Shown here: in pieces, positions 18,420 through 27,029 of the stretch
How positions within the stretch are numbered: position 1 is the first letter of the stretch
Layout of the letters: each line of letters starts with the position of its first letter
NCBI GenBank assembly: GCA_022449785.1
Contig: JAKURQ010000008.1
Location: 1 to 33,300 of the forward strand
DNA length: 33,300 nucleotides
Direction: 5' to 3'
Source: Candidatus Poseidoniia archaeon
GTDB taxonomy: Archaea > Thermoplasmatota > Poseidoniia > MGIII > CG-Epi1
Notes under the pieces: model-generated
Told to the model about the DNA's origin: nothing
Databases searched by the model: none
What the model saw: only the letters and a program-made list of their open reading frames with translations
Program-made: the position numbers and the translations under genes

Positions 18420-19097
18420 ATGGCTTTACTCCAGAAAGATCTTTTCAATAGTCCTTATTCTGGAGTTTTTTGTGCAACTAATGATTTAGTAACTCTTGTC
18501 CCTCCAGGTATACCAGATGATGATATGGAGGCCATTTCTGAGGCTTTAGGGACTAAAGTTGAAGTTATTACAATAGGAGGCAGTAGTGTTTTGGGTACAT
18601 TAATAGCAATGAATAACAAAGGTATTTTAGTTTCTAATTTAATTACCACTTTAGAATTAGAGAAATTAGAAGAAATTACAGCAGCTTTAGATTTGAATTT
18701 AGGCGTTCTATCGGAACGTTCAAATGCCATTGGAAACAATTTTTTGTTAAACGACAGTGGCGGTTTTTGCAATGAAAGATTATCTAAACAATCAAAAGTT
18801 GAATCTGAAAAAATCTTTGAAGTAGACATCACATCTCAATCCCTTAATGGAATGGACACGTTAGGGATGATAGGCTGTGCCAATACCAAAGGTGGTTTGT
18901 GCCATCCAGAAATTTCAGACAATGAAAAAGAAGTAATGGAAAAAGTCTTGAAAGTTCCTGTTATGGAAGGGACTGTTAATTTTGGTATGCCATTAGTAGG
19001 AGCTGGCATCATAAGTTCTTCTAAAGGTGCAATTTGTGGGAGACAAAGTACTGGTGTTGAATTAGGGCGTGTAGAAGAAGCTCTCAAATTATTCTAG
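18420..19097 (+). CDS. eif6: Translation initiation factor aIF6
   Basis: SPYSGVFCATNDLVTLVPPGIPDDDMEAISEALGTKVEVITIGGSSVLGTLIAMNNKGILVSNLIT, FGMPLVGAGIISSSKGAICGRQSTGVELGRVEEAL. Confidence 0.95.
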   Translation: MALLQKDLFNSPYSGVFCATNDLVTLVPPGIPDDDMEAISEALGTKVEVITIGGSSVLGTLIAMNNKGILVSNLITTLELEKLEEITAALDLNLGVLSERSNAIGNNFLLNDSGGFCNERLSKQSKVESEKIFEVDITSQSLNGMDTLGMIGCANTKGGLCHPEISDNEKEVMEKVLKVPVMEGTVNFGMPLVGAGIISSSKGAICGRQSTGVELGRVEEALKLF

Positions 19098-19607
19098 ATT
19101 ATTGATAATACTGGTTACAACCCCAATCTCAGAATCTAAGCTCAATTCAATCCCTTTATTGCTAATGTCTAAATGACATTCAGCTTTATGTAATAAAGTC
19201 CTCACATTCTTATTTCTTTTTTTATCGCACCCAAAAACCAATGCAATTTTTTCTTTCTTTGAAAGTGCCGTGACAAATTTAGAACTTTTAGCTTTGCTCT
19301 TATCAGGTTTTGATGTACAAATTACTATTTTTCCTAAATTCTCAGAAAGTGGTAATTTAGTAATTCGAATTCTACCATTTTTAGCTATTTCAAGTAACCT
19401 TTCTCCACTCTTTCCTATGCTAGTGGAAGTTGCTATCTCTCTAGCAAAATCAACAGGTGAATCATCAATTTTGAAGTTTACTAAGACTAAATGATATTCA
19501 TAAGCATAGCAAATGGGAGATATTTTTGCAATTAATCGACGATGTTCATCGCTAAAAACGTCATTTGATTTGGGGTTGACTAGGACTACATTTAGAGGAG
19601 GTGCCAC
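19089..19607 (-). CDS. DUF531-like (SPOUT-related) conserved archaeal protein
   Basis: 172 aa; SDEHRRLIAKISPICYAYEYHLVLVNFKID and late VFGCDKKRNKN region resemble the DUF531 archaeal family from memory; convergent with aIF6. Confidence 0.6.
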   Translation of the reverse strand: MAPPLNVVLVNPKSNDVFSDEHRRLIAKISPICYAYEYHLVLVNFKIDDSPVDFAREIATSTSIGKSGERLLEIAKNGRIRITKLPLSENLGKIVICTSKPDKSKAKSSKFVTALSKKEKIALVFGCDKKRNKNVRTLLHKAECHLDISNKGIELSLDSEIGVVTSIINNLE

Positions 19608-19617
19608 AGAGTTGTTA

Positions 19618-19627
19618 GGGGAGTCCC
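19618..19627. promoter_or_regulatory. GGGGAGTCCC element ~50 bp upstream of gyrA
   Basis: Inner 9 bp GGGAGTCCC form an odd-centred palindrome; resembles the arms of the topA-upstream palindrome. Confidence 0.35.
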
Positions 19628-19676
19628 TTTTAAGGGGGTTTATTCATAGGTTTGATTAGAAATTTGAGGCCAAATA

Positions 19677-22265
19677 TTGACTCCTGAAAATACAGATACA
19701 ATTTTGAAGATAAGCTTGGAGAAAGAGATGCGGAAATCCTATCTGGATTACGCTATGTCAGTTATTGTAGGTAGAGCACTTCCTGATGCTAGAGATGGAC
19801 TAAAACCAGTTCACCGCAGAGTTCTTTACGCTATGAAGGAGATGGGTTCCGGTTCCAGATCACCATACAAAAAATCTGCAAGGATAGTAGGTGATACTAT
19901 GGGGAAGTATCATCCACATGGCGATCAAGCAATTTACGACACCATGGTTCGAATGGCTCAGAGTTTTTCCTTGCGTTATCCTTTGGTCGATGGTCAAGGC
20001 AATTTTGGTTCTATTGATGGCGATAAAGCTGCAGCTATGCGTTATACAGAATCTCGCTTGGCAACAATTGCAGATAGTGTTTTAGCAGATTTAGATGAGG
20101 AGACAGTTGATTTTAGAGATAATTATGATGGGTCTTTACAGGAACCTTCAGTTCTTCCTGGACTTTTGCCTGGACTTTTAGTGAATGGTTCCTCAGGAAT
20201 AGCAGTTGGTATGGCTACCAATATGGCTCCACATAATCTTTCCGAGATTTCTGAGGCTCTCAATCTGTTAATCGATAATCCAGAAACTTCATTAGCTGAA
20301 ATCATGAATGTTTTGCCAGGTCCTGATTTTCCAACAGGAGGCTCGATTATGGGTCGTAAAGGAATTTTTGATGCATATAGTGAGGGCCGAGGTTCTGTAA
20401 AGATTAGAGGGAAGATTGTCAATGAATCTACTGAAAAGAATGAGTATCTAGTAGTTACAGAGATACCATTTTTAGTTCAAAAAAATAGACTTCTAGAAGA
20501 CGTTTCTAAGATGGTTAGAGATAAAAAAATTGAAGGTATTAGAGATATTAGAGATGAATCTGATCAAAAAGGCATGAGGGTCGTTTTTGAACTAAAGAGA
20601 GATGCTTCACCTGTAATCGTTGAAAATCAATTATACAAACATTCAGTTTTAGAAACTAGTTTTGCAATTAATAATGTTGCACTTGTTAAAGGTCAACCAA
20701 GGCGTATGGGAATTATAGAGCTTTTACAAGTCTATTTAGATCATCGTAAAGAGATAATAACGCGTAGGACGCAGTTTAGGCTTAGAAAAGCAGAGGAAAG
20801 AGCTCACATTGTTGAAGGTTTGTTGCTAGCTTTATCAAAATTAGATAAAGTAATTGCCTTTATTCGAAAAGCAGCAGGACGTGATGCAGTCATTGAAGGG
20901 TTACAGAAAAATTTCAAACTTAGTGAAGTTCAATCGAAAGCTATAGCCGACATGCGTCTTTACCAACTTTCACAACAGGATGTTCAGGAAAGAGAAAACG
21001 AGTTAGAAGAATTGAAGAAGACTATGAGTGAATTAAAATCAATATTATCTGATTCTGCTAAAGTTTCTGCAATAATTAAAGAAGAATTAGCTGGGTTGAA
21101 TGAAAAATATGGTGATGAAAGACGAACATTGATTTCAGACTTTGATGGTGATTTAGCTACTGAGGATTTGATACCGCGCTCTCAGGTCGTAGTAATGCGA
21201 ACACATGAGGGTTATATCAAGCGAGTGGGCTTAGAAGAATACCAAGCACAAAATCGTGGTGGTAAGGGCCGTATTGGAATTAAAGCTAAAGAAGGAGATT
21301 TCCCTGTTGAATTGTATTCTATGAGTTCCCATGATCACCTACTTTTCTTTACAACTTCAGGCAGTATGTACTTTTTGAAAGCTTGGCAAATACCTGATGT
21401 TTCTAGATATTCTAAAGGGACTCCTTTGGTTCAACTCTTACAAAAGCTAGATGAAGGTCGTCAATCAAAAGATGAAAAAGTATTGTGTATGCTTCCAGTA
21501 GCAAATATTAGCGGAGATGGCCATTATTTCTTGTTTGCAACAAAGAATGGAATAATAAAGAAAACTCGTTTAGAAGAATATTCTTCAAGAATTCAGAGAG
21601 CATGGGCTCGAGATCAGGGTTTCAGGGCGATTACTCTAAAAGAGAATGATGAATTAGTGGGAGTTGATATTTCTGAAGGAGATAGTCAGGTCATGCTTGC
21701 AACTAAAGGAGGAATGGCAAATCGATTCTCTGAAGGTGAAATTCGAATTGTAGGTAGAAATGGTCAAGGAGTTATCGGTATGCGCTTGAAAGAAAATGAT
21801 GCAGTTATTGGTATGAGTTTAGTAAATGATGAAGATTTACTACTAACAATAACTCAGAAGGGTTATGGTAAAAGAGCAGAGGCAGGCAATTATAGATTGA
21901 CTAGACGTGGAGCTAAGGGCGTTCAGAACATTAAGGTTGATGAAAAGAGTGGTAATGTTGTAGCTACTTTAACGCCAGGCAACGCAAATCAGATTCTAGC
22001 TACAACTTCATCAGGTAAAGTTATCCGTACGCATATCGAAAGTATAAGGCAGATTGCAAGGGTTGGTCGTGGAGTTAAAGTGATGTCTGTTGATGAGAAT
22101 GAAGAGGTTGTTGCAGTTGCTTTACATGACGAAGACGATGAAGAGAGAAATGTTGACGTGGCACCTGAGAGTGAAGAATTATGTCCAGAATGTGGTGTTG
22201 GTAAATTAGTTCTTGATGGTGAAAAATATATCTGTGGCACTTGTGGATTAATTAAGGATGCGTGA
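19677..22265 (+). CDS. gyrA: DNA gyrase subunit A with C-terminal C4 zinc-ribbon-like tail
   Basis: TTG start; [33 protein letters not shown], active-site [21 protein letters not shown], beta-pinwheel [10 protein letters not shown] GyrA-box-like; ends [27 protein letters not shown]. Confidence 0.96.
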   Translation: MTPENTDTILKISLEKEMRKSYLDYAMSVIVGRALPDARDGLKPVHRRVLYAMKEMGSGSRSPYKKSARIVGDTMGKYHPHGDQAIYDTMVRMAQSFSLRYPLVDGQGNFGSIDGDKAAAMRYTESRLATIADSVLADLDEETVDFRDNYDGSLQEPSVLPGLLPGLLVNGSSGIAVGMATNMAPHNLSEISEALNLLIDNPETSLAEIMNVLPGPDFPTGGSIMGRKGIFDAYSEGRGSVKIRGKIVNESTEKNEYLVVTEIPFLVQKNRLLEDVSKMVRDKKIEGIRDIRDESDQKGMRVVFELKRDASPVIVENQLYKHSVLETSFAINNVALVKGQPRRMGIIELLQVYLDHRKEIITRRTQFRLRKAEERAHIVEGLLLALSKLDKVIAFIRKAAGRDAVIEGLQKNFKLSEVQSKAIADMRLYQLSQQDVQERENELEELKKTMSELKSILSDSAKVSAIIKEELAGLNEKYGDERRTLISDFDGDLATEDLIPRSQVVVMRTHEGYIKRVGLEEYQAQNRGGKGRIGIKAKEGDFPVELYSMSSHDHLLFFTTSGSMYFLKAWQIPDVSRYSKGTPLVQLLQKLDEGRQSKDEKVLCMLPVANISGDGHYFLFATKNGIIKKTRLEEYSSRIQRAWARDQGFRAITLKENDELVGVDISEGDSQVMLATKGGMANRFSEGEIRIVGRNGQGVIGMRLKENDAVIGMSLVNDEDLLLTITQKGYGKRAEAGNYRLTRRGAKGVQNIKVDEKSGNVVATLTPGNANQILATTSSGKVIRTHIESIRQIARVGRGVKVMSVDENEEVVAVALHDEDDEERNVDVAPESEELCPECGVGKLVLDGEKYICGTCGLIKDA

Positions 22266-23187
22266 AAATCCCGTAAAGGATATTCATATTGGGGCTAATA
22301 CTAGTCTTGAAGATTTAATTTCACAATTTGGAGAAGCAGGAGGCTTTGTTGCCTCCAAAATTGCTACAGCGACTTCTATTATGAAGAGCATGCAGGCAGA
22401 ATCGTGTACTAAATTTTTGTCATTTCCTGCAGATATCATGGCAACAGGAACTAGAGGATTAATTCGTCAATTAGTTGAAAATGACATGGTTGATGTTATC
22501 GTTACTACTTGTGGGACTTTAGATCATGATATAGCTAGAATATTGGCAGATTATTATCATGGAGATTTTGCTATGGATGATAAACAACTAAGGGAAGAGG
22601 GTGTTAACAGATTGGGAAATGTGCTAGTTCCAGATGATTCATACGGCATTCCAATTGAGAATTGGATGCAACCAATATTGGAAGAGCTTTATGCTAAAGA
22701 CAGTCGTTGGGTTCCCTGGAAGATTTGGCATGAATTGGGTTTACGTTTAGAGAAAGAAGCTAAGGGTTCAGAATCACTTTTAGCAATGTGTGCTAAGAAA
22801 AACATCAAAATCTTTGTTCCAGGTCCTACTGACGGTGCAGTAGGTTCTCAACTTTGGTTATTCTGGCAAAGTCATAAGGATTTTACCTTAGACATCCTTG
22901 CAGAAGAGCATGAACTGTCAGACATAGTTCATGAGGCAAAATCCACAGGTGCACTAATGGTCGGTGGTGGAATATCAAAGCATCATACTATTTGGTGGAA
23001 TCAATTTAGAGATGGCCTCGACTATGCCGTTCAGGTCACTACAGCCCCAGAATGGGATGGTTCATTGAGTGGAGCTCGCGTTCGAGAGGCTGTGTCTTGG
23101 GGTAAGGTTAGGCCCAAAGCTAGGAGAATAACTGTCGAAGGAGATGCAACAGTGCTTCTACCTTTGATATTAGGTCCATTATTATGA
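22258..23187 (+). CDS. dys: Deoxyhypusine synthase
   Basis: [74 protein letters not shown] with the catalytic-lysine context conserved. Overlaps gyrA by 8 nt. Confidence 0.95.
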   Translation: MRENPVKDIHIGANTSLEDLISQFGEAGGFVASKIATATSIMKSMQAESCTKFLSFPADIMATGTRGLIRQLVENDMVDVIVTTCGTLDHDIARILADYYHGDFAMDDKQLREEGVNRLGNVLVPDDSYGIPIENWMQPILEELYAKDSRWVPWKIWHELGLRLEKEAKGSESLLAMCAKKNIKIFVPGPTDGAVGSQLWLFWQSHKDFTLDILAEEHELSDIVHEAKSTGALMVGGGISKHHTIWWNQFRDGLDYAVQVTTAPEWDGSLSGARVREAVSWGKVRPKARRITVEGDATVLLPLILGPLL

Positions 23188-23948
23188 GAGCAATAGTTCG
23201 TAGAGTTTCCGATTCCTTTGAAAAGGCACTAGCATCTTATTTTGGCAGTGGCCCTACGGATGTAAATGAAGCAAAATTGCAACATTCGCTATACGTCTCT
23301 AAATTGGAAGAGTTGGGTTTATCTGTAAAGATACTAGATTCTGATTTGAATTATCCTGATTGCTGTTTTGTGGAAGATCATGCAGTAATAGCTGGAGATT
23401 CAGCCCTGATTACAAATGCAGGCCATGATTCAAGAATAGGTGAAAAAGTTGTTGTTCAGGAAGCATTAGGGACTGATTTAGAATTACAATTTATGCCCTC
23501 TGAAGCTAGAATGGATGGCGGAGATGTTCTTCAATTTGGTAATAAATTTTTGGTTGGTCATAGTAGTCGTACAAATAAGGCAGCAATAGAATGTCTCAGA
23601 GAATTTTTAGCTAAAAGGGACTTTGGTTTGCATGTAATAGAAGTACCGAAAGAGTCACTTCATTTGATATCAGTTTGTACTTCACCGATGCCCAATGTTT
23701 TACTTGCACCAGAAGGTTGGTTTACTCTAGCAGATTTCCCAGAAGATTCAGAAGTGATTTGGGTTCCAAGTGACGAAGCATATGGAGCTAATGTTCTTCC
23801 TTTTGGAAAAGATGTTGTTGTTGCGAAAGGATACGACACAATTTCTAGTATTTTGACTGAAAGAGGTTTGACTTTACATACGCTTGATATGTCTCAATTC
23901 CGCGCAGCAGATGGTTCCTTGACCTGTCTTTCGTTGCTTTATGACTAA
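23184..23948 (+). CDS. Dimethylarginine dimethylaminohydrolase (DDAH)-like guanidino-modifying hydrolase
   Basis: PDCCFVEDHAVIAGDSALIT, EARMDGGDVLQFG, SLHLISVCTSP, C-terminal FRAADGSLTCLSLLY with the candidate catalytic Cys. ATGA overlap with dys. Confidence 0.88.
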   Translation: MRAIVRRVSDSFEKALASYFGSGPTDVNEAKLQHSLYVSKLEELGLSVKILDSDLNYPDCCFVEDHAVIAGDSALITNAGHDSRIGEKVVVQEALGTDLELQFMPSEARMDGGDVLQFGNKFLVGHSSRTNKAAIECLREFLAKRDFGLHVIEVPKESLHLISVCTSPMPNVLLAPEGWFTLADFPEDSEVIWVPSDEAYGANVLPFGKDVVVAKGYDTISSILTERGLTLHTLDMSQFRAADGSLTCLSLLYD

Positions 23949-23990
23949 AATAAATGGTTTTATTATCAACCCTCAATATTATTCAATACA

Positions 23991-25325
23991 ATGAGTTCAA
24001 TAGGTAGTCCTGCAGATATAGAGTCTGCTAAAGGTAAGCTAGGAGTCCTTATGCCCGGTTTAGGTGCAGTAAGTACTACGTTTATTGCAGGTACCTTGGC
24101 CATTCGAAAAGGAATCTCAAGCCCTATTGGTTCATTAACACAAATGGGTTCATTACGTCTTGGAAAAAGGACAGATAATAATGAAGTTGAAATTAAGAAT
24201 TTTGTTCCACTATCTAGTTTAGATGATTTAGTATTTGGAGGCTGGGATATTTTTGAAGATAATTGCTATGAGGCAGCAGTAAATGCAGGAGTCATAGACA
24301 CGAAATTATTAGATCAAGTTAAAGATGAATTATCATCAATCAAACCAATGAAAGCCGTTTTCGACAAACATTTTGTTAAAAAATTAGATGGCACATATGT
24401 CAAATCAGTTAAGGGTCATAGAGCCAGAATAGAGGCACTAAGGCAAGACATTAGAGATTTCAAAAAGAAAAACAATGCTGAAAGAGTAGTAATGGTCTGG
24501 TGTGGAAGTACAGAAGTTTATCAAGAACCGAAAGGTTCAGTCTACGACACATTAGAATCTTTTGAAAAAGCTCTGGATGATGATGAAACATCAATAGCAC
24601 CTTCAATTCTCTATGCTTATGCTGCAATTAAAGAAGGAATACCATATGCAAATGGTGCCCCCAATCTTTCAGTTGATTTTCCTGCAATGTACTCTCTAGC
24701 AGCTCAAGAGGGTGTGCCAATCGCAGGTAAAGACTTCAAAACAGGTCAAACACTTATGAAAACTATTCTAGCACCAGGTTTCAAAGCTCGAAGAATAGGT
24801 ATTGATGGTTGGTTTTCAACAAATATTTTGGGTAATAGAGACGGAGAAGTTTTGGATGACCCTGAATCATTTAAAACAAAAGAAGTTTCAAAATTAGGAG
24901 TTTTAGAAGAAATATTAGAACCGGAAAAATATCCGGAGTTATATGGTGATTTGTACCATAAAGTTCGTATCAATTACTATCCGCCTCGTGGCGATAATAA
25001 GGAAGGTTGGGACAATATTGACATCAAAGGATGGTTGGGCTATCCAATGCAAATTAAAGTTGACTTCTTATGCAGAGATTCAATTTTGGCAGCACCTATT
25101 GTTCTTGATTTAGCCTTATTTTTGGATTTAGCTAAAAGATCAGGTATGCATGGAATCCAAGAATGGTTGTCCTTCTATTTCAAATCTCCAATGTGTAAAC
25201 CTGATTTGTATCCAATGCATGATTTATTTGCTCAAAAAGTCAAATTAGAAAATACTCTTCGCCATTTGATGGGCGAGACTCTCATTACACACCTTGGTTT
25301 AGATTATTACTACGAAGAGGATTGA
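23991..25325 (+). CDS. ino1: myo-inositol-1-phosphate synthase
   Basis: GVLMPGLGAVSTTFIAGTLAIRKG, FGGWDIFEDNCYEAA, WCGSTEVYQEP, PYANGAPNLSVDFPA, GKDFKTGQTLMKTILAPGFKARRIGIDGWFSTNILGNRDGEVL. Confidence 0.95.
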   Translation: MSSIGSPADIESAKGKLGVLMPGLGAVSTTFIAGTLAIRKGISSPIGSLTQMGSLRLGKRTDNNEVEIKNFVPLSSLDDLVFGGWDIFEDNCYEAAVNAGVIDTKLLDQVKDELSSIKPMKAVFDKHFVKKLDGTYVKSVKGHRARIEALRQDIRDFKKKNNAERVVMVWCGSTEVYQEPKGSVYDTLESFEKALDDDETSIAPSILYAYAAIKEGIPYANGAPNLSVDFPAMYSLAAQEGVPIAGKDFKTGQTLMKTILAPGFKARRIGIDGWFSTNILGNRDGEVLDDPESFKTKEVSKLGVLEEILEPEKYPELYGDLYHKVRINYYPPRGDNKEGWDNIDIKGWLGYPMQIKVDFLCRDSILAAPIVLDLALFLDLAKRSGMHGIQEWLSFYFKSPMCKPDLYPMHDLFAQKVKLENTLRHLMGETLITHLGLDYYYEED

Positions 25326-26335
25326 TGAGAGCAGCCGTCGTAACAAAACACGGAAGTCCAGATAGATTTGAACTTCAAGAATTACCAACACCAACACCAG
25401 GCCCTGGTGAGGTTTGCATAAGAGTTTCAAAAGCTGGAATTAATTTTGCAGATATTCTTTCACGTATGGGTCTCTATCCTGGAGCTCCTAATCCACCATT
25501 TACTCCAGGTATGGAGGTTTCAGGTACAATTCATGAATTAGGACCAGATGTCAAAGGATTCAAGAAAGGAGATAGAGTTGTTGGTTCTGGAACAAATGGA
25601 GGCTATTCAACACATACTATTGCTAATTCAAAAGGCGTTTTCAAGATTCCAGAAAATATTTCTTTTGAGGTTGCAGCAGCCTTTCCAGCAGTGTATTTCA
25701 CTTCATATTTGATGGTTATTCATCCAGGAGCTCTGCAAAAAGGAGAATCTATTTTGATTCATGGAGTTGCAGGAGGTGTAGGTCTTGCTTCTATTGAATT
25801 AGCAAAGATAGCAGGAGCAAAAACAATATTTGGTACCTGCTCTCCAGAAAAACATGATTTTGTTCGTGATAAAGGAGTTTTACCAGTAGATAAAGATAAT
25901 TTTCTAGCCGAGATAATGGAATGGACTGATAATAAGGGCGTAGAATTAGTTTTAGATCCTATAGGTGGCGAACATCTAATGCAATCATATCGTTGTTTAG
26001 GATCAGGAGGAAGAGTTTGCTCATTTGGTATCTCAGATATGGCTCCAGGCAAGAAGAAAAGTAATTGGAAACGCTTCAAGTCATGGATGACATTCCCTAA
26101 ATTTGATCCTTTGAGGATGATGACTAGCAATAGAGGTGTTTTTGGAATACATTTAGGACGCTGGAAGAATTTAGAACATTTAGAAAAAGCAAGAGACGAT
26201 TTGATGAAGTGGATTGAAAAAGGTAAAATCAATCCTCATGTTGATAAAGTATTTCCTGCTGAACAGGTGGCAGACGCCCATCATTATATTCAAGATAGGC
26301 AAAATATCGGAAAGGTATTATTAGACTTTGAATAG
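25322..26335 (+). CDS. MDR-superfamily quinone oxidoreductase / alcohol dehydrogenase-like protein
   Basis: GINFADILSRMGLYPGAPNPPFTPGMEVSGTI, GDRVVG, ILIHGVAGGVGLASIELAKIAGA, VFPAEQVADAHHYIQDRQNIGKVLLDFE. ATGA overlap with ino1. Confidence 0.9.
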   Translation: MMRAAVVTKHGSPDRFELQELPTPTPGPGEVCIRVSKAGINFADILSRMGLYPGAPNPPFTPGMEVSGTIHELGPDVKGFKKGDRVVGSGTNGGYSTHTIANSKGVFKIPENISFEVAAAFPAVYFTSYLMVIHPGALQKGESILIHGVAGGVGLASIELAKIAGAKTIFGTCSPEKHDFVRDKGVLPVDKDNFLAEIMEWTDNKGVELVLDPIGGEHLMQSYRCLGSGGRVCSFGISDMAPGKKKSNWKRFKSWMTFPKFDPLRMMTSNRGVFGIHLGRWKNLEHLEKARDDLMKWIEKGKINPHVDKVFPAEQVADAHHYIQDRQNIGKVLLDFE

Positions 26336-26355
26336 TTCCAAAGTTTTTTGGCATT
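26336..26355 (+). repeat. Copy 1 of 20-bp element TTCCAAAGTTTTTTGGCATT directly upstream of a TATA-like box (CTTTAAAA)
   Basis: Exact 20-nt identity with 26784-26803; contains inverted repeat CCAAA-gttt-TTTGG. Confidence 0.95.
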
Positions 26356-26385
26356 ACTTTAAAACGGGTTTACCGTTATTACATT

Positions 26386-26778
26386 ATGTCTGACATTAAT
26401 GTCAAATTGAAGCATAATTTGGATGACGCAGACAAATTATTTAGGATTCTTTTCGCTTCGATTAAGATTGGAGCTCCAGCATCAAAAAGGAAAATTGCAG
26501 ACGTTGCAGATCTCTCATCACAAATAGTTGATTATCACATTGACAAATTAGTCGCTAATGGTCAAATGTTAGTCATCAATTCACAATACATGGCCCAAAC
26601 CGCGTTCTCTGATAAGAGAATTTACAAATTTCTTAAAGATAGTGTAATTACGCAAGATTTAGTCGACAAAATAGCAGATGGGATTGATTTTTCACAGTCT
26701 GAAGTGCAAGAAAATAAAGTAATTGAAGAAGCTATTTTGACTTTACTAAAACTGTTCACAATAGAGTTGAAAGAATGA
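26386..26778 (+). CDS. Small winged-helix/HTH-like protein, probable transcriptional regulator
   Basis: FRILFASIKIGAPASKRKIADVADLSSQIVDYHIDKLVANGQMLVINSQYM resembles a wHTH (helix-turn-helix plus wing) arrangement; TATA-like box ~25 nt upstream of ATG. Confidence 0.6.
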   Translation: MSDINVKLKHNLDDADKLFRILFASIKIGAPASKRKIADVADLSSQIVDYHIDKLVANGQMLVINSQYMAQTAFSDKRIYKFLKDSVITQDLVDKIADGIDFSQSEVQENKVIEEAILTLLKLFTIELKE

Positions 26779-26783
26779 TAAAA

Positions 26784-26803
26784 TTCCAAAGTTTTTTGGC
26801 ATT
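26784..26803 (+). repeat. Copy 2 of 20-bp element TTCCAAAGTTTTTTGGCATT directly upstream of a TATA box (CTTTTATATA)
   Basis: Exact 20-nt identity with 26336-26355; TATA box at about 26804-26812. Confidence 0.95.
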
Positions 26804-26834
26804 CTTTTATATACAAAAAAGATTTTTTCAACTT

Positions 26835-27029
26835 ATGAGACGAAGACATATGCTAGGAACGCACGACAAAACACTTTGTGGTTGGTCAGTAACTACAGGT
26901 GAGCTAACTCAATTGAAAAAAATGGACAACAAGTACGTCAATTGTAAACGTTGTTTAGAAAAGTTAGATGCTGCAAATAATATTTCTTCAGATCTGAGTA
27001 AAAATAAAAGAGCTGTACCTAATGTCTAA
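26835..27029 (+). CDS. Small Cys/His-containing (putative zinc-binding) protein
   Basis: MRRRHMLGTHDKTLCGWSVTTGELTQLKKMDNKYVNCKRCLEKLDAANN... has H/H/C + CxxC spacing. Start taken as ATG 26835 because promoter copy 2 lies inside the longer track ORF (26775). Confidence 0.6.
   Translation: MRRRHMLGTHDKTLCGWSVTTGELTQLKKMDNKYVNCKRCLEKLDAANNISSDLSKNKRAVPNV

Noticed and set aside
18455-18832. 125-aa minus-strand ORF opposite aIF6
   Set aside because: Antisense to a confident aIF6 gene; no family signature.
25759-26232. 157-aa minus-strand ORF
   Set aside because: Antisense shadow of the MDR oxidoreductase; low-complexity shadow-like composition.
26775-26834. ORF-track start of the 84-aa protein at 26775
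   Set aside because: The duplicated element and a TATA box lie inside this stretch; ATG 26835 gives a leaderless geometry matching the neighbouring gene.
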